Below are positions 1 to 28,785 of a stretch of DNA of 64,000 nucleotides, piece by piece. Numbering within the stretch: the first letter of the stretch is position 1; every line of letters begins with the position of its first letter. Position numbers and translations under genes: made by a program. The notes beneath the pieces are model-generated. The model saw nothing but the letters and a program-made list of their open reading frames with translations, was not told where the DNA came from and searched no databases. The DNA comes from Stichopus chloronotus (lineage: Eukaryota; Echinodermata; Holothuroidea; Aspidochirotida; Stichopodidae): the NCBI GenBank assembly GCA_021234535.1, contig CM037838.1, positions 8,247,506 through 8,311,505 of the forward strand, written 5' to 3'.

Positions 1-3000
1 ATATCACTTATCACTTAAGTAACCTTTACCCAGCCCAACCATGTTCAAATGATATGTTGGAGCATGCAGGCATAGCACAATTGTTTTGTTTTTTTTTCTT
101 TAACCTCACCTTGTGATAATTATGCAAGAAGGGGGGGGGGGAGAGGTTTGGGAATTTATTTGGGATTTCTCAAGATAACCTTGATATTCCAATGTTATCA
201 CCTTTTGAACTGAATGCTCGATGGTGACATTTGTGGTTCCAACCGCCCTCCCCCCCAAATGTCCTTTCTGTTGAAAGGAACCCTCTCAATGGTCGTTTCA
301 TTTCGGATATCCCAGCTGTATCATATTTCCCACGGACCCTCTGTCTTGTGCAACGAATTGTCACTTTTACGTTGAGGCAGTGAACAAAGCCCGGGTTGTG
401 TATGACAACGTGAGGAAAAATTTTTTTTTAAACATCATGTCACTCTTCTTAGCTGGCAATTAAATTTTATCAATCTGTAAGCTCCATTGTTACTTTGTCT
501 GGGAAGAAACAAGGCAGTTGTATTAAAGTTATTGTCATTGCCTTGATTTTGCCAATGCTACTGCATTTAAAAGTTCAAAGATTTTATCTGTTTTGCAGGG
601 ATCATACCGTATAGAAGTTTCTTTGTGATACCAGTCTCAAGTCTGTCTTGGTACCATGAGAAAATATATAAATTTAAAGCAAGAGTGAACATCATGCAAT
701 ATACGTTATTTAAAACCTTTTTTTTTTGGTAGAAAAGTGTGAACAAAATAATGTTTATCTGACAAATAAGATAATCCAGACTTGCATGAATATTTTTGTG
801 TGCTAAATCTAAATTATTTATTCTAATATTCAATTTTTTTTTTTATTTCCTTCTCTGGAAAGGAAGTATTGTACACAGCTCAGAGTGATCTTGTATGGCA
901 GAGGGATATAATCATACCTGACGCCAGGGGGACAACATTTCACTCGGGTTTTTTCTGATCAGTGATCCACGCAGAGTTCACGTTATCTGTTTCGTTTAGT
1001 TGTAGCACTGTCATTATCAGTCACGTAGAGCTTTGATTATTCCAGTCGTGATGAGGATCGGGGAGGGCGGAGATTGTGGTGTAACGCAAACAGGGAAGTT
1101 TCACATGCAGTATTCATACACTTGTATCTCCGATAGCCTTTATCTTTCTTTGCTGCGAGGTTCAAACTGCTCTGCTGTAGTTTTAGGATTGGTAATAGTG
1201 ACTTGAGTAATTGTGCAATTTTTGTGAACTCAGAAGCATTTTGTGGAGGTCATTTCTGATTAGCTTAATGTAAAGGTTTTCGATTGCTAATTAATATGCC
1301 CTACTACCTTAACACCATTTGTTAAGCAGCTTCCATACAGAATCAGCTGTAGAAACGTTAGGTCGATCATGGACGAGTAACATCCTCAAGGACAGTAACC
1401 AGCATGCTATTGGTTTTTATGTGTGTTGCGACTAAACTTGCCACTCGAGACAGGTCCAGATGTAACAGCTGGTTGATGGGGAGGGGCCCTTCTAGTATGC
1501 AATCTCTCTCAGAATAAAGGCATAAGCATACTGGGTCAATATCTCTTGGTGGGGGAGGCAGCAGGGGTAACTTTTGCCTGAATTTAGAACAAATTTGCCC
1601 AATTTTTCATACTGGTGTTGGTTGTCTTAATAAATCATTGGACAGTCTAAACATTAACTGTTCAAACCATAGAGAAATTTTTGACTCACCAGTAAATCTA
1701 CATTTTGAGAAAATAATAGGATTCCTGGCCCTTCCAGTCCCAAGCGTATCTCCATCATTCGTTCCAGATGGGATTCAGTGAACCTAAGGAGTATGGCTGC
1801 TCCATGTACTTCATACTGTACTTGCTTGCACAGGTTAGAGGGCACAGTCATGGTCTGTAAAAAGGGCATAATTTATTTTCTCAGCTGTCCAATTTGCCAA
1901 AATGGATCCATTATCTTTGCTGAAGTTGGGAGAGCAAATGCCACATTCCCACCCCCCTGCATCTGTCACCTGTTATGCTTATGACAGTAGCCTTCAAATG
2001 CCTAAGTAAAGTCTCTGATGTTGTAGAGCAGCATTAAGTGGGTCATCTGTGTGAAAAGAAAACCAACTTAACATTGAACTAGTTTAAGTAGTAAAGAGAA
2101 TGACATAACGATGCAAAGTACTCAATATTTTGTGATCGAAATCTACACCAGAGATACTTTGGTGGTACCGATTATGTTGTAAACCCAACCCAGAAGCGAG
2201 CGGAACTGCACTTGAAAGCCATAAAGCTCAATTAAGTCTTTTATTACCCATTTAAAAGTTGGACTTGGACATTTGTAATCTTTGACAGAGTGATGCTTTT
2301 TTTTTTCTTGGCTAACGGTCAATGTTTTGATTGCGTTAAGTTAGATAAATCGTGCAAGTGTGTGAACAAGTAAACCAGAAGGAAGGATTATTTAAAGCTA
2401 GGTATTATTGTTAGTGGTGCATTCAACTTTTATTTATTGATGGGGAAAGGGATTTTACGCAGGTTAAGACATGAGCTTATTCAAGAGAGAACAAAATTAT
2501 GCTCTACTGTTATCTTCTGTGCAAGAAAAAGCTGGAGTAAATTATTGTATGTTTTTGATGATCGGTGCTTGGTTCATGTGCAAATATTAAACATTGTACA
2601 GTGTAGAAAACAAAACCATGAGAAAGCAAAAACCATGTTATTGTATTTTATGTACAAGCAAGCAATAAAGAATAAGACATAATTCATTGAACTTCTTTCA
2701 TTGTTTCTTTTTCTAAAGTTAAACGTGTACCTTTTAAGATGTGCCCAACTTCAAGAAAATTTTTATCGTTTTGGTTGAAATTCTCCCACCTCTTTTAACT
2801 GTCACACTCATGAACCATACCGTAAATGGGACATTGAAGATTTCTTGTGGAAACCTGTCAATGCTAGAAACAAAAACTTGAGGGTAAAGAACAGGCTCTT
2901 TAAAGTGCTATGGTGATGGGACAGAATAAGATGTTGCAAATTATGATGGAGGAGGAATGTATGCAACTGTTCGACTTTTCGTGCAGGCAGTTGGCAACAA

Positions 3001-4264
3001 AGGGGAAAAAACAGTGAAATGTTCATGACATGTAGAACATGGTGCTCACTACAAAGTCTCTTTCATAGAGCAGAAAATAGCAATTTTATATGACAACAAA
3101 TGACAAGATATATGGCCATTAGACACTTCCTATGGAACAAGTTTTTTAACTTGGATATCTGCTACTGTAAGCACAAAATCCTCACTGGTAAAAAGAAAAA
3201 GGAGGCACAAACCTGGTTATATATGCAAAGAGATAACAAATGTAAAATATGTTAAATCATATTACATAACCCTTGCGATTAAGATCATTTCTTTCAGTGA
3301 CATAGCATCATTCGCCCAGAAATTTTCCAGCAGCTCTCGACATCATGATAGCGTGTTCTTACGTACATCATGAACATTTACATCATTTCGTGATGACATG
3401 AGTGTAGCTTGTAATGTCATTTTTCCAGTACCATTTGCATCTCTATAAAATAAAAATGGCTACCCTAAACCCATCAGCTTAAATCTAACAATGTGTAAAC
3501 ATCAATGCGTATTTGCTGCAATTGAAGATAACACTTTTCAACACTACTTTGGTAGAGTCTTGAACACGTAGAACGTCCGTAGCTGAGCAAAAAATTCCAA
3601 ATGCAATTCTTCCTAGGGAAAGTGAGCTAAAATAAACCAATATGAAAGGCACTTAAAAACACCTAACCAGATGACACAAAAGGTCAATATACTGAATCTC
3701 TAGCTGGCAAAGACAAGTTTTATCTTCAAGCACTATGATACGCCACACGATGCATAATGTAACACCTTATCGTAGAATATGTCACGATTCATCTTTCTGT
3801 AGAATACAGAATTCTGTAATGGAAAGTAGGAAATGCCAACGAAAAGGACAAAATCTGCGACACCTCTGCCCAGAATCTCAACAAATGGGCAAGTTGTTCA
3901 CAAGTAGTGAGTTTGGCACCACTCAATCAGAGGTTACACCAGCCCTGCAACTATTCTTATCTTAAAAGTGGTCCATCTTCTCTCCACCTCTGGTAGATTT
4001 GATACAAAAGAAGATGTGCTTGCAACTATAGAAGGCTCTGCATCACACCATCTCGATACATAGTCACTGTATCCATCCCTTAAGCCTTTAAACCAATTAC
4101 AAATAGCATTTGTGGCACAGTAAACCCTCTCGATCAACAGACAGCCAATTAATCACATGATGCAGTCACATGACATGCCTGTAAATTTCTTGAGGTCTCC
4201 ATCACAGTCACAACAGAGCAGTTGTAACAGGTCATTGGTCTACATCGAGAATGACGTAGACTGA
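1..4264. other. Non-coding flank, no recognisable gene
   Basis: No open frame here resembles a known protein, and those present are short and lack plausible splice partners. The sequence is AT-rich with short homopolymers (a G run near 130-140, T runs at 720, 833 and 2298). An AATAAA lies at 2664-2669 on the plus strand after an A-rich stretch and could end a plus-strand gene that starts before the window. The part next to 4264 should contain the SSNA1 3' UTR on the minus strand, but I could not place its poly(A) site. Confidence 0.5.
2664..2669 (+). promoter_or_regulatory. Possible poly(A) signal AATAAA
   Basis: AATAAA is followed within 40 bases by T-rich sequence. It could close the 3' UTR of a plus-strand gene lying left of the window. 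No upstream coding exon was recognised, so this is only a candidate. Confidence 0.25.
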
Positions 4265-7200
4265 TCACGATGTCTGCACGTTGCTAAACCCTGGCACTCC
4301 TTTATCCTTCAGCACACTGGCTTCTTTCTGAAGAGTGTTGAGTAAAGTGTGTGAACTATCAATTATCTGAGAAACAAGGAGGATACATGAAAAAAAAAAA
4401 AGTAAGCGACGATAGTTTAAAACATCAACAAAATCATAATCATGCTGGAAAATTATGAAGATTTATAATAAAGTCCCACAGAGTATGAATATGTCATAGA
4501 AAAAAGTAGAATGGATGAAAAACAATAGTTCATATGTAACTGAAACCAGTAACAATGGAGCAATACTTCTTGACTGGAAGCCATTGACCGTTTTTTTTTA
4601 TGCTTTTGAATTAGCTACTGCTACTGACCGATTTCTTCTTGTGAAAGCAAGTTTGATGAGCAAGTGAATTAAGGCTGCATCTACCAGTTAGACATTTTTT
4701 AAAAAAAATCAGAAAGTAGAATGAAAACTCCCTAACACAATTTGACAGACAGTGTGCACATTTAAAGACCAAGCGATGAACTACATTCAGCTTGTGACCA
4801 TCGCAATCTTGATTCTGGATAGCATGAAATGCAATAGTGTTATAATCCTTTGTATCTGTGAACGAAATACAACAAAATTTTGATACAAGGACTTTTAAAG
4901 TAAAACAACCTGACTATTACTTTGTGCTGCTGAAACTCTGCAGACACATCAAACTTCCTAATTCAGGACAAAAGTTTGTAAAGAAGAGGATACAAATGAA
5001 TCTCATGGCATTTTCTCATGCACATTTCTTCATTTCTTACATTAATGATCTAACAACAAAGATGATTACGTACTCCAATGGACAGTATAGTTACATCTAC
5101 CTTAACATATGCAGCCTCAGTTTCCGATATCGTTTTGTCGTAATCGTTTCTTGTCGCTATCTTCTTCGCTAAGCTCTCATTAATTTTTGCCAGTTTCTCT
5201 GTCAATATCTGAATATCGTTCTGAATCTTATTCTTTTCTTCCTCTTCCTCTTTGATTTGCTTCTGTAAGTCATCCCTCTTTGCACAGAGTTCATCAATAC
5301 CTGTCATTCATGAAATTCAGAGTAGCATACAAGCACTTAAGCATAGGATTAAAACCAAGGAGACTCTAGCTACCGACAGTTCAATGCAGAGGAGAAGTTA
5401 TTTGGAAATCACAACGTTCATGATTTAGAAACTAACATTGATAAAACAGATGACAAGATGGCAGTGATAAGGTCATCTTTTAGACTATCAAATGGGACAA
5501 AAGATTTTATTTAGAACTTCAGAAAAATAAAAATGACATCTGGCAATGAAATGCATCATCATGATGAAAACATGTACAAGGTAGAAGCTACAGAACATGA
5601 GTTACTATAAGCATGAAAGGCCCATAAAATGTTCAACTTTAAGACTGTCTAGAGCAGAGATGTCAACTCTCCTGGTTTCACTTTTTGTCCACATCTCCCA
5701 CCCTCCCGGTTTCATACTCCCCGGTTTCATCCCCTGGTTTTATAAGTCCATTTGCGACTTTTCTGAAAATAGCCAAAACAGTCAGCACTAGGTATATTGG
5801 AGTAGTAATTTGCCATAAATAAAGGCATAGTACATTGAAAATCAGATGTTAACAAAATTTTCAGCTGTCATACTGTAGATTACATACTAATTTAGCAGGT
5901 TGCTTTGTAAGTAAGTCGTTAGTTTATGAGGGTAGCAATGCATACAGAAGGGCATATGCATAGCTGCAATGTAGGTGGAAATAGGCCTACAAGGGCATCT
6001 TGAGCTTTGCATGTGTGTGATGATTCTCTCCATGGCACTGTTTTCTCAAAGTACCAATCTCCCTATTTTTTACTAGTCTCACAGTTTTTGGCTCTGAAAA
6101 ATGTAAATCTCCCTATTTTTTGGGTGAGACAGGTTGGCAGGTCAGCTGGAGCTATTGAACAGGAATATTGAAGGTCAATCTAATTGTCATTTCTGGCTCA
6201 ACTCAGACCTGTCAATCCTAATTGCTTTACCCAAGGAGAATCCTGGTTACTGCCACCAACTCATGGCCTCACAGTTTCATATTCTATTCCTCTTAGTTTA
6301 AGTTTTCCATCTGAGACATTTCTGAAATAGTCAAAATGGCCATGAAAATATGCACAGAGCATTCTCAAATCAGTTTATTGTTTACAATTGGTTCTGTCTG
6401 TGTCGCCCAATGATGTACTCCTACTGTAGGCTAACTACATCAATGACAAATAAACAGGTTGCTTCGTTGCTAAGTGCGGGCAATGTGTTAACATTATGGT
6501 GGGGCCTATTTACACAGAAATTTCCATAAGAATAAGGACACATGAAAACACCATTTACACGGAAATTTTCGTATGAATATGGATACTTGAAAGCACTATT
6601 TACACAGAAATTTTCGTACGAATAAGGACACATGAAAGCACTATTCACACGGAAATGTTCGTATGGAGAAAGGCACTTGGAAGGGGGCACTATTCACACA
6701 GAATATTTTGTAGGCCTACTTTATATGAGGGCACTTGCAAGCACCATGTTATTCACACAAAATTTCTGTATCAGTTGAGGGCAGTAGGCCTACGCACATT
6801 TTTGTATCAATTAAGGGCAGAGGGAGGGGGGAAAGGACTAATTTCTACAAAAATTTAAATCAGTGAAGTGTCAATTAAGTCTAGACTTGTGGTATGATAT
6901 CAAATAAAGTCTGTTGGAAGCTACTGTAAGGTAAGAGAGCTGTCTGCAGTGACTGTAGACTAACACTGGTCAAAATGGACAACTCCCTGATTGAAATGTT
7001 GCTATACTCCATGTGGACTAACTGACATGTTACTATGGTCAAAATTGAAAAAAAAGTCACCAGCCTCCGAAATCGATTCCTGTAAGGACTGTGAAGTGCG
7101 GGTGAATTACTAAAGGTGCATGCATTTAGAAAATTATGAATACAAATTAGTGTTGACATGCACACATACACCGTACCGTACACGCATTGATATACGTACA

Positions 7201-7684
7201 ATAATGAGAGATATGGGTCTGTACAAACTAACATAGCATAAAAACGCAGCGAGCGCCCCAATTGGTTTTAGTCGTGTGAATTGTGACTACAGGTACGCTT
7301 ATTTGCACGAAAATTTCCAAGTGAATGCTAGTCACAACGTGACATTATAGCCACAGGCAGTACTAAACTCACATAAGACCTCTCCTCATTTTGGACTAAG
7401 GTCAGGGTTTCGGGACCTCTCACAATCTCTGTCTCACTAAGTGAGGTTGATGCTTGTTAGGACTATGGTTAGGACCACAGATCTGTGCAATAACACAACA
7501 GATCTGTGGCTAGGAGTAGGACTTGCCTATCAACAGTGAACTAGCTTGGTGTACAAAAAGTAAGAACAGGAAAGTGGAAAAAATGTCAGTCTTAAAGAGA
7601 AAGAAACAAAGCGTACAAAAACAACCTACATTTGATCAACTCATTGTTGTAGCTCTGTAAAGCTGCTCCTTGTTGCTGAAACAT
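4265..7684 (-). CDS. SSNA1: SSNA1/NA14, microtubule and centriole coiled-coil protein
   Basis: Coding exons on the minus strand are 7630-7684, 5101-5300 and 4265-4366, totalling 357 nt and 118 residues; human SSNA1 has 119. Exon 1 encodes MFQQQGAALQSYNNELIK. The split Cys codon (T|GT) rejoins to give KCIDELC, which matches the human KCIEELC. Exon 2 carries the long coiled coil (KQIKEEEEEKNKIQNDI, then TEKLAKINESLAKKIATRN), ending in the conserved ETEAAY. Exon 3 begins IIDSSHTLLNTL and ends at TGA 4265-4267. Donors are GTAGGT and GTAGAT; acceptors are ACAG and TCAG. In other animals the family self-assembles into fibrils, binds microtubules and sits at centrioles and basal bodies. It is transcribed away from DHX16 and probably shares its promoter interval. 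Intron 1 holds a 45-bp minisatellite. Identification is very secure; the UTR limits are not defined. Confidence 0.95.
6508..6870. repeat. 45-bp minisatellite in SSNA1 intron 1
   Basis: The anchor ATT(T/C)ACAC recurs at 6508, 6553, 6598, 6643, 6692 and 6751, so the first four units are exactly 45 bp apart and later ones drift to 49-59 bp. Each unit contains a version of ACAC(A/G)GAAATTTTCGTA followed by GAATAAGGACAC. Because 45 is a multiple of three, the minus strand stays open at 6421-6690 and encodes a 15-residue repeat; with no splice support this looks like a by-product rather than a gene. Confidence 0.85.
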
Positions 7685-7927
7685 TTTGACTGTCTCTGTG
7701 AGTTTTGTACCGAACAAGCGGTTTGTTTACAATGCGCGCAGTTTCCAACATACAATCATCGATTTGAAGTTAGTCAAGTTCAGTATCCACTTCAACATCA
7801 TATATCAAGTACTTTCAGTCGTGCAAACTACGTGCTACCATAATAGCAAGTATAAAGGTTTGATTTTTTGTCTTGTGAAAGAAGAACATATTTTTCAACT
7901 GTCAATAGAAGAACTAGTACGACAAAA
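7685..7927. promoter_or_regulatory. Putative bidirectional promoter and DHX16 untranslated first exon
   Basis: This interval starts one base beyond the SSNA1 ATG (7682-7684, minus strand). It ends at a strong plus-strand donor, AAAA|GTAAGTTT, with GT at 7928-7929. A good acceptor (TTTCCTCTTTTGACAG, AG at 9167-9168) lies 46 bases upstream of the DHX16 ATG. The simplest model is a DHX16 5' UTR exon ending at 7927 and spliced to 9169, with both genes starting from the same short region. No TATA box is obvious. The splice sites are seen; promoter function is inferred. Confidence 0.5.
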
Positions 7928-9214
7928 GTAAGTTTAAGTAGGATTTTTGTTTCGAGATTTCACAAAACGAACTCGTAAAAAATCTTTTAGAATTGAATGA
8001 CAATAAAACTGTTGGTGTGTTTCGCGAAAGGGGTGCTAATATAGGACCTGCTATAACTTACATTATTATTAAGATCAATGAAATCAAAACACTAAATTAC
8101 TGCTGCACGTAGCCTAAGGTATAGGATTTCCTTGCATTAGAGTTGTCACATGTAATACTATAGCCTAGGTAGGTAAGGGCCAAACTATTCCTGGGGCAAG
8201 GCCTATCGCCGCTGTCATCACTGCCAATCACTGCCAATCACTTCGTCCCATACTTAGCTGAGCTAGACTGAACATCATGCCTTAGTTTGATGAAAGCCAG
8301 CCAGTATGGCTGTAGACTCTAAGTCTAACTATAGAGGTTGCATACAGTAGTAATGTAATTTGTTGTTTTGGGCCCCAAAACAATTTGCATTACTTCTGTA
8401 TCCAACCTCAAGGTCACTAAGTTGCATGATATCAGTGTTTTTGTTGAATGACCCCATTTTCTTGTGGAGGGGAGCTTGTTGGGCCTGGGTGGAGGGTTAG
8501 CTCTGTGGTTAGACTTAGATGGCCATTTTTGCAATATTGTGGTCAACAGGGCAAATCCCAGCAATCCCATTTTGTAGCATTTTGTAGCAAAGGCTGTATT
8601 GCATCACCCTAAGCTATATTTTTACCTCCCGGAAAGCAAAACTCTCAACTGGCTCTGAATTACAGTACTGATAGATTGACAGCAAATTCGAAAGATGCAG
8701 AGCAGCGCGTATTACACAGCATACACAGGGATCCATTGTTTTGATTACACATGGGGAGGACTTTAAGACAGGCTGAGGGAGGGACTAGAGGTAGGTGGTT
8801 GGGAGAATTGAAACTGTCTGGGGTGATGAGTTTTTGTCTTTAATGGGTTAAAAATTTGTGTGAGCTGTGCAAGGGCCATGTACAGTAGTGCAATGTAACG
8901 CACAACACTGTTCAAGGGCTAGTGTTCATCCATGAACAAGATGATATATGGTCCTTGATGAGACCATATGGGGCTCAAGAAATGGCACTCGTCAAACTGT
9001 AATTCTGACCATCTATCAGTGTAATACTGCATCGAAATGTCATCATGGCTTTTAACAGAAACACTTGACTGCCAGTTAGCAATGACCTACATTTAGTAAC
9101 CTAGTTACAGTATTTTTTAAGTGATCCTGCCATACGTGAAAGTAATTCAGTGTTTCCTCTTTTGACAGAAACAATCCAAATAAATCTTGTTGAGGCAAGC
9201 ACAAGTTAAGAATC

Positions 9215-25625
<16,411 letters not shown>

Positions 25626-25768
25626 CGAGGCTGCAAGAATGGGATCTTGCAGACCTGGTCAGACATCCTCACAGAGAGAGGGAGCGATCTTCATCGGAAA
25701 ATGCTGGAGGAATCGTTGCTCAGTATGATGAACAGTACTTTGGAAATCTGTTGAGTGAAGGTGCTCCT

Positions 25769-25975
25769 GTGAACTGAGTAATGTATTTGTGGACATGCAT
25801 CGGGCGGGAATGAATCCAACATTGCTACAGTGGACCGAGTAATGCACTGCCTCTCAGGCACTGGACTTAAACTGAACCAGCACTGGCATAGTGGACTTGA
25901 TGATGCATTGGTCATGATTAATTGGCCGTGAAATGAACCAATATCGCTGCAGTGGACCGAGTAGCGCATCTGTGG
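25769..25975. repeat. 61-bp tandem repeat in the DHX16 3' UTR
   Basis: Units start at 25769, 25830, 25891 and 25952, exactly 61 bp apart, each with GTG(G/A)AC..GA(G/T)(T/G)A(A/G)(T/C)G. The three full units are followed by a partial fourth that runs into a G run at 25978-25989. A more degenerate unit may precede 25769. The array begins 144 bases after the stop codon, so it should be in the mature mRNA. Confidence 0.85.
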
Positions 25976-26863
25976 AGGGGGGGGGGGGGCAATCATAGGA
26001 CTGGTTAAAGGATCAAGACCTGTAGTTACTAATGGATAGGTGTGCTCTTTGAATATTGAAGAGCCCAAATGGTAGGAGTGAAGTCAGGTGATGCCAGTCT
26101 AGGGTTGATTTACTTCATGCATGTAGCAGCATAACTTGGTTCAACCTGCCGGTGGTGTCTGTATCATTTCCCATTGTAATCCCAGTTGGTCGTGCATGTG
26201 GTTAATGTGTAACAGACGCTGAATGGGGCATGATTTCTTAACATGGCCCATGGAACATGACTCAATGAAAAGACATGGAGGATTTTCCATTAAAGATTTG
26301 TGTAATATACTATCAACCATTTGGTAGATGACCAAGATATTGTCAATCCAAACATTATTCATGCGAAGAAATGCCCCTAACTGATTCCTTGTGCATCCAT
26401 GTATGTATCATTCATTTCCCGAGTCCTTTGGCCAATTAAGGAGAGTGTGTTTGTGTAATGGAAATTTTCTTGAAAAGATTCTCCAATCAAACATGCCATC
26501 AATCTGAAAATCTTTTCCTTTCTACCACTGTCATCCCAGATGTATTTCAGCTTAATCATTTATTACATTGACAATGAGTTGCTCCGCTTTGCTATAATAT
26601 TTCAGTGTCCGTAACCTTTTGACAGATTGGACAAATGTAACGTTCAGAAAACCGTGGATTTGGGATCGTCAGCAAGTAACTTAATCAAGTGGGTGAGAAG
26701 GTGAGGGAAGATTACACCTAGTGCTTTTCTCCAAGCTAGAATTCTACTAGAAAAAATGTGTTTTGTATTAGTGTCCCTACTAGCTTGCAAGATGCACTGA
26801 CAGAAGAAGTTCTTATTCATGATTGAAACTGACAGACTTGAATGTAAAGGTAGTCGTATGAGT

Positions 26864-26869
26864 AATAAA
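26864..26869 (+). promoter_or_regulatory. Candidate DHX16 poly(A) signal
   Basis: AATAAA is followed by a T/G-rich stretch (CAGTCTTTTGTTTACAGG). It would give a 3' UTR of about 1.25 kb. A second AATAAA at 27601-27606, also followed by GT-rich sequence near 27660-27680, is an alternative and would extend the UTR to about 2 kb. Confidence 0.4.
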
Positions 26870-27600
26870 TCCAGTCTTTTGTTTACAGGTCTTTCTGAAA
26901 TATATATTTTTTATTTTTGAAAGTCACTCCAGCCTGCATGGACTTGCAGCTTTGAAAGTACCTACCAGACATGCACTTTCTGCTGAAAACAAACCAGCTA
27001 ATTCCCATGTTTCTGGATTTCATAAGTGATGATGTTAATTTATAAAATACACTTTGCTCTCCTGGGAGTTAATTGTCCTCATTTCATTTGAATGTAATCT
27101 GTCTGCATGAAAGTTGGCTAGCTCATAGGACGTGAAGTCAGTCAGTACCGCAAGCCAACAGTGAACGTTAAGAACACTTCCTCGGGATGAGAGGCAAGAG
27201 AAGTTGAAGAATCAGTGTTAAAAAAATGATTGTTTTAAGCCGTCAAAGCCATTCTCACAGGTCTTTTGAGGAGAATTGACATGTCCTTCGTATTGTCCCC
27301 TATATTCCTATAGTCAGCAGTTCAACAGTAAAGTTAGAAATAACGGCCAATGGAATACACTGTGATGGTTGTCCGCATTCCGATGTGTATCAATTTTTGC
27401 CTACAGCAGACATTTTACGATGCATAGTTGAAGTGGTTCCTTTATTTAGTCATACAGTTGGGGCCATCAGAGCGAAATAATCAGGCCGAAAGGTGCAACT
27501 TGAGATGATTCATGTCTGAATTCGGACAACATTATCAGCACATCTTTCAATCAATAACTATGTGGTGTTCTTTGGAGGTACATTATAATAGAAGTTTGAC

Positions 27601-27606
27601 AATAAA
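27601..27606 (+). promoter_or_regulatory. Alternative distal DHX16 poly(A) signal
   Basis: AATAAAAG followed about 55 bases later by TTTCTTGTGTGTTTGTTC, a GU-rich downstream-element-like stretch. Use of this site rather than 26864 is undecided. Confidence 0.3.
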
Positions 27607-27964
27607 AGCTATGAAAATGTTTGACTCGTAAAGAAAAACCTGCGATGAAAGAGTGTGTACTTTCTTGTGTGTTTGTTCAACTTTCAGGAATTTCAGTAAC
27701 AGTCATAAGCCACTGGTGTCTTTGATTTGTCATAAGTTCTGTTACTGGTCACTGGAAATATACTGGTATCCTTTGCCCCTTGGCTGTCACAGGATTACAT
27801 TAAATTTCAATTGATCTACTGCAGTCCCCTGTTTCAAGTTGGTGCCAGTATCTTCAGTCTATCTACAAAGATATGTCAACTTGCCATAATCAATAAAAAA
27901 AAAACAAAAAAAAACGGTAAGACTTGTTGCAGCCACATTTCACAGAGAGATAATTGGACCCAAA

Positions 27965-28110
27965 CTGCTGGCCAAGTGGATAAGGTGCTGGCATTGGAAG
28001 CAGTGTTGCTCATAGATGGCTTTTTCATCCCAGTGCATTTTACAGTTTTCCCACCTGAACTGACCTGGGTAAAGATAAAGAAGCCAAACTTGATCTAAAG
28101 TTACTTGAGT
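27965..28110 (+). mobile_element. Second copy of the tRNA-derived SINE family
   Basis: Starts with an A-box-like CTGGCCAAGTGGATAAGG. It lacks a clear B box but shares the body ACCTGAACTGACCT, AACTTGATCTAAAGTTAC and GAGTTGTCACCTGA with the copy at 12612-12830. The head and body order is the same in both copies. Confidence 0.65.
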
Positions 28111-28574
28111 TGTCACCTGATTCTGTTTTAGCAAGCTTGGCAACCACACAAGTGTGGCTTGAACTGTTTACTTACAGATTAAAACTCCACATCAGCTATA
28201 GCTCTCACGAATCACTATGCTTTTCCCAAAGTGGTAAAACCTTTTCAGAATATACTCAGTTTGAGAGGGCTATCATTCGATTTGACGGTTTCCAAGGAGA
28301 GCAGACGACGTCAAGTAATAGACTGAGACTTTGCCAAAAGTAACGATTTCTGGAACTTTGATTGTTTTGTTTGAAGGTAGCAATCACTAAAAACAGCTAA
28401 TGTACACGTTCAATAGTCAGAGTTGGCCATTGTTGTTTGCATGTATGCCAAGTGAGCTGCTGATACTGTGGCGGGAAGGTGTAGCTGCGGATACTGTGAC
28501 GGGGACGTACAACCAGGGATCTGCCACTTAAAGAGTGTCAGATCATACAAAATTTAAAACTTGAGATATCGTGT

Positions 28575-28785
28575 TGAAAAGGTTTTCATAGTTTCCGCCA
28601 GTGCCCCCAGATGATCTTTGACCTCCACCAAAACAATAGGGCACACCCTCTCAATATGGCAAACATAAATGCCAAGTTTGACTTTCAATCTGACTTTCCC
28701 CTATTGAGTTAAATAGTGCTGAAGCAAGTGTCACGTACAGACACACTCACCCTCATACATACACACACACACACATCAACCTGAC
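28575..28785 (-). repeat. Inverted fragment of the GGTCA-type degenerate repeat family
   Basis: On the minus strand it reads a (GT)n tract, CATATTGAGAGGGTG, CCCTATTGTTTTGGTGG and AGGTCAAAGATCATC. These blocks recur in plus orientation at 51690-51960 and 52735-52950. It ends in a simple CA run at 28757-28776. Confidence 0.6.
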
